DNA of 59,105 nucleotides from Nitrospirota bacterium (GTDB lineage Bacteria > Nitrospirota > 9FT-COMBO-42-15 > HDB-SIOI813): assembly GCA_020851375.1 (NCBI GenBank), contig JADZCV010000026.1, forward strand, positions 1-59,105, written 5' to 3'. Shown here in pieces: positions 57,542 to 59,105 of this stretch (within the stretch, counting starts at the first letter, position 1; each line of letters starts with the position of its first letter). The notes below the pieces were generated by a model that saw nothing but the letters and a program-made list of their open reading frames with translations, was not told the DNA's origin and did not search any database. Made by a program: the position numbers and the translations under genes.

Positions 57542-57673
57542 TTGGCTAAACTCCGTGTTCTTTCCGGCAAAGAAGTATGTGCTATTCTTGCCAAACACGG
57601 TTTCCTTGAGGTGCGCAGACGAGGCAGCCACATCATAATGCAGAAGAAATTGCCTCAGGGGACGACAACAGTA
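57542..57673 (+). pseudogene. Truncated hicA-like toxin gene
   Basis: The frame from TTG 57542 (MAKLRVLSGKEVCAILAKHG) follows the HicA/YcfA family: GKEVCAILAKHGFLEVRRRG, then SHIIMQKKLPQGTTTV, with the catalytic His in GSHIIM. After GTTTV the family normally continues with P-x-P-NHxEL, but here the sequence switches to unrelated DNA near 57674, so about the last third is lost. The bases just upstream end in EPFEVAVG-stop, possibly a partner's tail. Confidence 0.75.
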
Positions 57674-57783
57674 TCAAATTTCCCCCTTAAGAGGGTTGCA
57701 AGTCTTGCGGCCTCGAGCAGGACATCTTTCTGCAGGTTCCTTAGCTTCTTATCTCTCTCCTGTAAGATCGCAATTAATGACAT
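57674..57783 (-). pseudogene. Truncated MNT-type nucleotidyltransferase gene
   Basis: On the minus strand an ATG at 57783 opens MSLIAILQERDKKLRNLQKD, then VLLEAARLATLLRGKFD before the match is lost at the hicA junction; the frame stops at 57655. The start resembles the N-terminal helix of MNT/MntA-type nucleotidyltransferase antitoxins, before the GSxxxG site that is missing here. The two fragments face each other and break at the same point. Confidence 0.5.
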
Positions 57784-57886
57784 TGTACAAGTCCCTGGAT
57801 TTTGTGATATTAATGATAGAAGGATTTATCTGAGGTGTCAAATATTGACTCAAATATGCCTGCCATTTGCTTTAAACAATTCACAC

Positions 57887-57914
57887 TTGACTTAATATTT
57901 TATTCTTATATAAT
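57887..57914 (+). promoter_or_regulatory. Promoter of the tRNA-tuf operon
   Basis: TTGACT (57887-57892), a 16-nt AT-rich spacer and the perfect -10 TATAAT (57909-57914). The first tRNA begins at 57927, about 6 nt after the predicted transcription start. Confidence 0.75.
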
Positions 57915-57926
57915 ATGTAGGTTTTC

Positions 57927-58002
57927 GCTGGCGTAGCTCAGTCGGTAGAGCAGCTGATTTGTAATCAGCCGGTCGGGGGTTCAAATCCCTTCGCCAGCTC
58001 CA
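57927..58002 (+). tRNA. tRNA-Thr (TGT anticodon)
   Basis: A 76-nt cloverleaf with acceptor GCTGGCG/CGCCAGC, discriminator T, encoded CCA, anticodon stem CTGAT/ATCAG with TGT in the loop. First gene of the tRNA-tuf cluster. Confidence 0.97.
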
Positions 58003-58022
58003 TTGGCATATGGAATGTGTGG

Positions 58023-58108
58023 GGGGAGGTACCCAAGCGGCCAAAGGGAACAGACTGTAAATCTGTCGCTGTATAGCTTCGGAGGTTCGAACCCTCCCCT
58101 CCCCACCA
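58023..58108 (+). tRNA. tRNA-Tyr (GTA anticodon)
   Basis: An 86-nt class II tRNA with acceptor GGGGAGG/CCTCCCC, discriminator A, encoded CCA, long variable arm (tcgctgtatagcttcgg) and anticodon GTA in loop CTGTAAA. Confidence 0.97.
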
Positions 58109-58250
58109 GGGTCGTCCTGCGGACGACCACTTATAGCTTATAGCCTATGGCTTATAGCTGTAAGGTAACATTTTTATAAGTAAGCTGTTATAAGCAATAG
58201 GCTAACAGATAGTTTACAGGACAGAGCATAGCAATGAAGGGTAAAAGAGA

Positions 58251-58345
58251 TTTTTCTCAAAAATGCCCAGATGCGGCGTGTTAGGTAAGCAAACAAGGAT
58301 GTAAGAAATGGCTTTAGACAAGGCGGACGACGAGGAAAGCCGGAG
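58251..58345 (+). repeat. Degenerate family H copy
   Basis: It starts with the family left flank tttttctcaaaaatgcccag but then loses the arm-and-tip structure; gatgcggcgt and caaggatgtaag fragments remain. It lies directly before the intact copy. Confidence 0.6.
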
Positions 58346-58380
58346 GATTTAAGTTAGTAGGAGGTGAATCTAAGGTCGAG

Positions 58381-58504
58381 ATTTTTCTCAAAAATGTCCA
58401 TATGCAAGGAAGGATGTAAGATTTAAGGCGAGGCGTACTGTGTAGTATGTTGAGGCTTAAATCTTACATCCTGACGCCGCAGATGGGCGTTTTTCAGGAA
58501 AATC
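58381..58504 (+). repeat. Long hairpin repeat, family H, copy 2
   Basis: Arms TGTAAGATTTAAGGC and GGCTTAAATCTTACA (one mismatch) enclose a GAGGCGTACTG...GTATGTTGA tip. The outer flanks (tttttctcaaaaatgtcca and tgggcgtttttcaggaaaa) pair too, giving one hairpin of about 120 nt. It ends 2 nt before the 5' end of tRNA-Gly. Confidence 0.88.
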
Positions 58505-58506
58505 TC

Positions 58507-58581
58507 GCGGGAGTAGCTCAGCGGTAGAGTTCCAGCCTTCCAAGCTGGCTGTCGCGGGTTCGAATCCCGTCTCCCGCTCCA
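58507..58581 (+). tRNA. tRNA-Gly (TCC anticodon)
   Basis: A 75-nt cloverleaf with acceptor GCGGGAG/CTCCCGC, discriminator T, encoded CCA, anticodon TCC in loop CTTCCAA. Confidence 0.97.
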
Positions 58582-58582
58582 G

Positions 58583-58599
58583 GGTCGTCCATGGACGAC
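58583..58599 (+). repeat. GTCGTCC/GGACGAC hairpin after tRNA-Gly
   Basis: A perfect 7-bp arm palindrome (gtcgtccatggacgac) starts 2-4 nt after the tRNA-Gly CCA. The same hairpin, with loop tgc, follows tRNA-Tyr (58112-58128), and a degraded one lies near position 15. It may mark transcript processing or belong to family H. Confidence 0.6.
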
Positions 58600-58634
58600 A
58601 GTGAAGAGAGTTTGCAGGGCAGCACAAGGAACAA

Positions 58635-58760
58635 GGTTTTTTCTCAAAAATGCCCAGGTGCAAGGAAGGACATTAAATTTGAGGTGAGGCGTACTAGTTG
58701 GTACGTTGAACCTCAAATTTAATGTCCTGACGCCGCAGATGGGCGTTTTTCAGAAAAAAC
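58635..58760 (+). repeat. Long hairpin repeat, family H, copy 3
   Basis: Arms CATTAAATTTGAGGT and ACCTCAAATTTAATG are perfectly complementary around GAGGCGTAC...GTACGTTGA. The outer flanks tttttctcaaaaatgccca and tgggcgtttttcagaaaaa also pair. It ends 1 nt before tRNA-Thr(GGT). Confidence 0.9.
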
Positions 58761-58761
58761 C

Positions 58762-58838
58762 GCCCTTGTAGCTCAGTCGGTTAGAGCACCTCCTTGGTAA
58801 GGAGGAGGTCACCGGTTCGATTCCGGTCAAGGGCTCCA
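58762..58838 (+). tRNA. tRNA-Thr (GGT anticodon)
   Basis: A 77-nt cloverleaf with acceptor GCCCTTG/CAAGGGC, discriminator T, encoded CCA, anticodon stem CTCCT/AGGAG with GGT in the loop. Last tRNA before tuf. Confidence 0.97.
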
Positions 58839-58844
58839 AATAGG

Positions 58845-58944
58845 AAGCAATGAGTTAGAAAAAGCAATGAGCAATGAGTGTAAAGCAAAGCCGGGTAGTG
58901 GTTTTGCTCATTGCTCATTGCTCATTGCTTTGAACTCATTGCTT
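58845..58944 (+). repeat. Repeat hairpin in the tRNA-Thr to tuf leader
   Basis: Repeated AAGCAATGAG units on the left (58845-58887) are complementary to CTCATTGCTT units on the right (58909-58944), with an outer perfect 10-bp pair (58845-58854 with 58935-58944). The hairpin fills the leader between the last tRNA and tuf. Slipped pairing is possible because the units are tandem. Confidence 0.75.
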
Positions 58945-58978
58945 GCTGACAGGATGCTTAAATAAAGGAGGCTGCAAG

Positions 58979-59105
58979 ATGTCAAAGGCTAAGTTTGAGA
59001 GGAAGAAGCCGCACATAAACGTAGGTACTATAGGTCATGTAGATCATGGTAAGACTACACTGACGGCAGCGATAACGATGTTATTGCACAAGCGTGGACT
59101 GGCAG
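58979..59105 (+). CDS. tuf: Elongation factor Tu (5' part only)
   Basis: The first 42 residues ([20 protein letters not shown]...) contain the G1 motif GHVDHGKTT and TLTAAIT. AAAGGAGG lies 8 nt before the ATG. The gene is cut by the window end. EF-Tu carries aminoacyl-tRNA to the ribosome; the tRNA-Thr-Tyr-Gly-Thr-tuf order is a well known arrangement. Confidence 0.97.
   Translation, partial: MSKAKFERKKPHINVGTIGHVDHGKTTLTAAITMLLHKRGLA

Larger units (their letters stand above)
57423..57926. other. Gap with remnants of two toxin-antitoxin genes
   Basis: This gap has no intact gene. It contains a weak promoter (57478-57506), the first part of a hicA gene (plus), the first part of a nucleotidyltransferase gene (minus), and the tRNA operon promoter. 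A plus-strand ORF running from 57530 to 57895 crosses both remnants and is a chimera, not a gene. Confidence 0.7.
58109..58506. repeat. Repeat-filled spacer between tRNA-Tyr and tRNA-Gly
   Basis: No gene is seen. After tRNA-Tyr comes a GTCGTCC-tgc-GGACGAC hairpin, a run of variants of cttatagcttatagcc, a degraded family H left end (58251-58280), and a full family H hairpin (58381-58504) that stops 2 nt before tRNA-Gly. Confidence 0.85.

Noticed and set aside
57530-57895. A 121-codon plus-strand ORF
   Set aside because: Its first part is hicA and its second part is antisense to a nucleotidyltransferase remnant, so it is a chimera of two broken genes.

Overview
The window looks like chromosomal DNA of a Gram-negative, respiring bacterium of roughly even base composition. 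An alternative complex III operon, a pyruvate dehydrogenase operon with lipoate genes, an aspartate-family amino-acid operon containing an ApgM-like gene in place of thrB, and the order ihfA-merR-tRNA-surE-pcm together suggest a Nitrospirota- or Desulfobacterota/Geobacter-like lineage. This placement is inferred from gene content only; no rRNA gene is present.

Layout. 1-637: intergenic DNA with one long hairpin repeat and a small group of DnaA-box-like sites. 638-2233: DUF488 protein, a GAF-GGDEF diguanylate cyclase and a 52-residue protein. 2359-8293: envelope lipid and glycan genes (a PAP2-GT39 fusion, a polyprenyl-phosphate GT2, an LPG-synthase-like flippase) and a convergent NCS2 permease. 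8579-14167: lipA, a ferritin-like mini-protein, PDH E1alpha/E1beta/E2, lipB and a small unknown gene. 14171-18432 (minus): hybrid histidine kinase and ABC-F ATPase. 18602-26175: a secreted SUMF1-fold protein, then on the minus strand zwf, gnd and glgP (glycogen to NADPH) and aguA/aguB (agmatine to putrescine). 26421-33473 (minus): actABCDEF with a split ActB. 33635-33739: a C-terminal remnant of sthA. 33747-35558: typA.

35764-44112 holds a single gene for a secreted protein of about 2,780 residues: SBBP beta-propeller, DUF11, four Cys-containing beta repeats, an M4 metalloprotease, thrombospondin-3 and MopE-like calcium repeats, and a C-terminal RTX block. It is followed by a 56-residue Cys-rich protein.

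44358-52522: aminotransferase, hom, thrC, apgM-like (candidate homoserine kinase), lysC, cimA and rseC-like, the route from aspartate to threonine and on to isoleucine precursors. 52575-57422: ihfA, merR, tRNA-Pro, surE, pcm, cysS, rlmB. 57423-57926: a junction between two broken toxin-antitoxin genes. 57927-59105: tRNA-Thr, tRNA-Tyr, tRNA-Gly, tRNA-Thr and the start of tuf.

Two themes cut across the window. First, several palindromic repeat families sit exactly at gene boundaries. One is a hairpin of about 120 nt whose 15-bp arms differ between copies with compensating changes and which abuts tRNA 5' ends; two others end at or next to the start codons of cysS, pdhB and apgM. Second, three genes (lipA, the ABC-F gene, surE) appear to make mRNAs with almost no leader, two from well-placed promoters and one by processing from an upstream tRNA.
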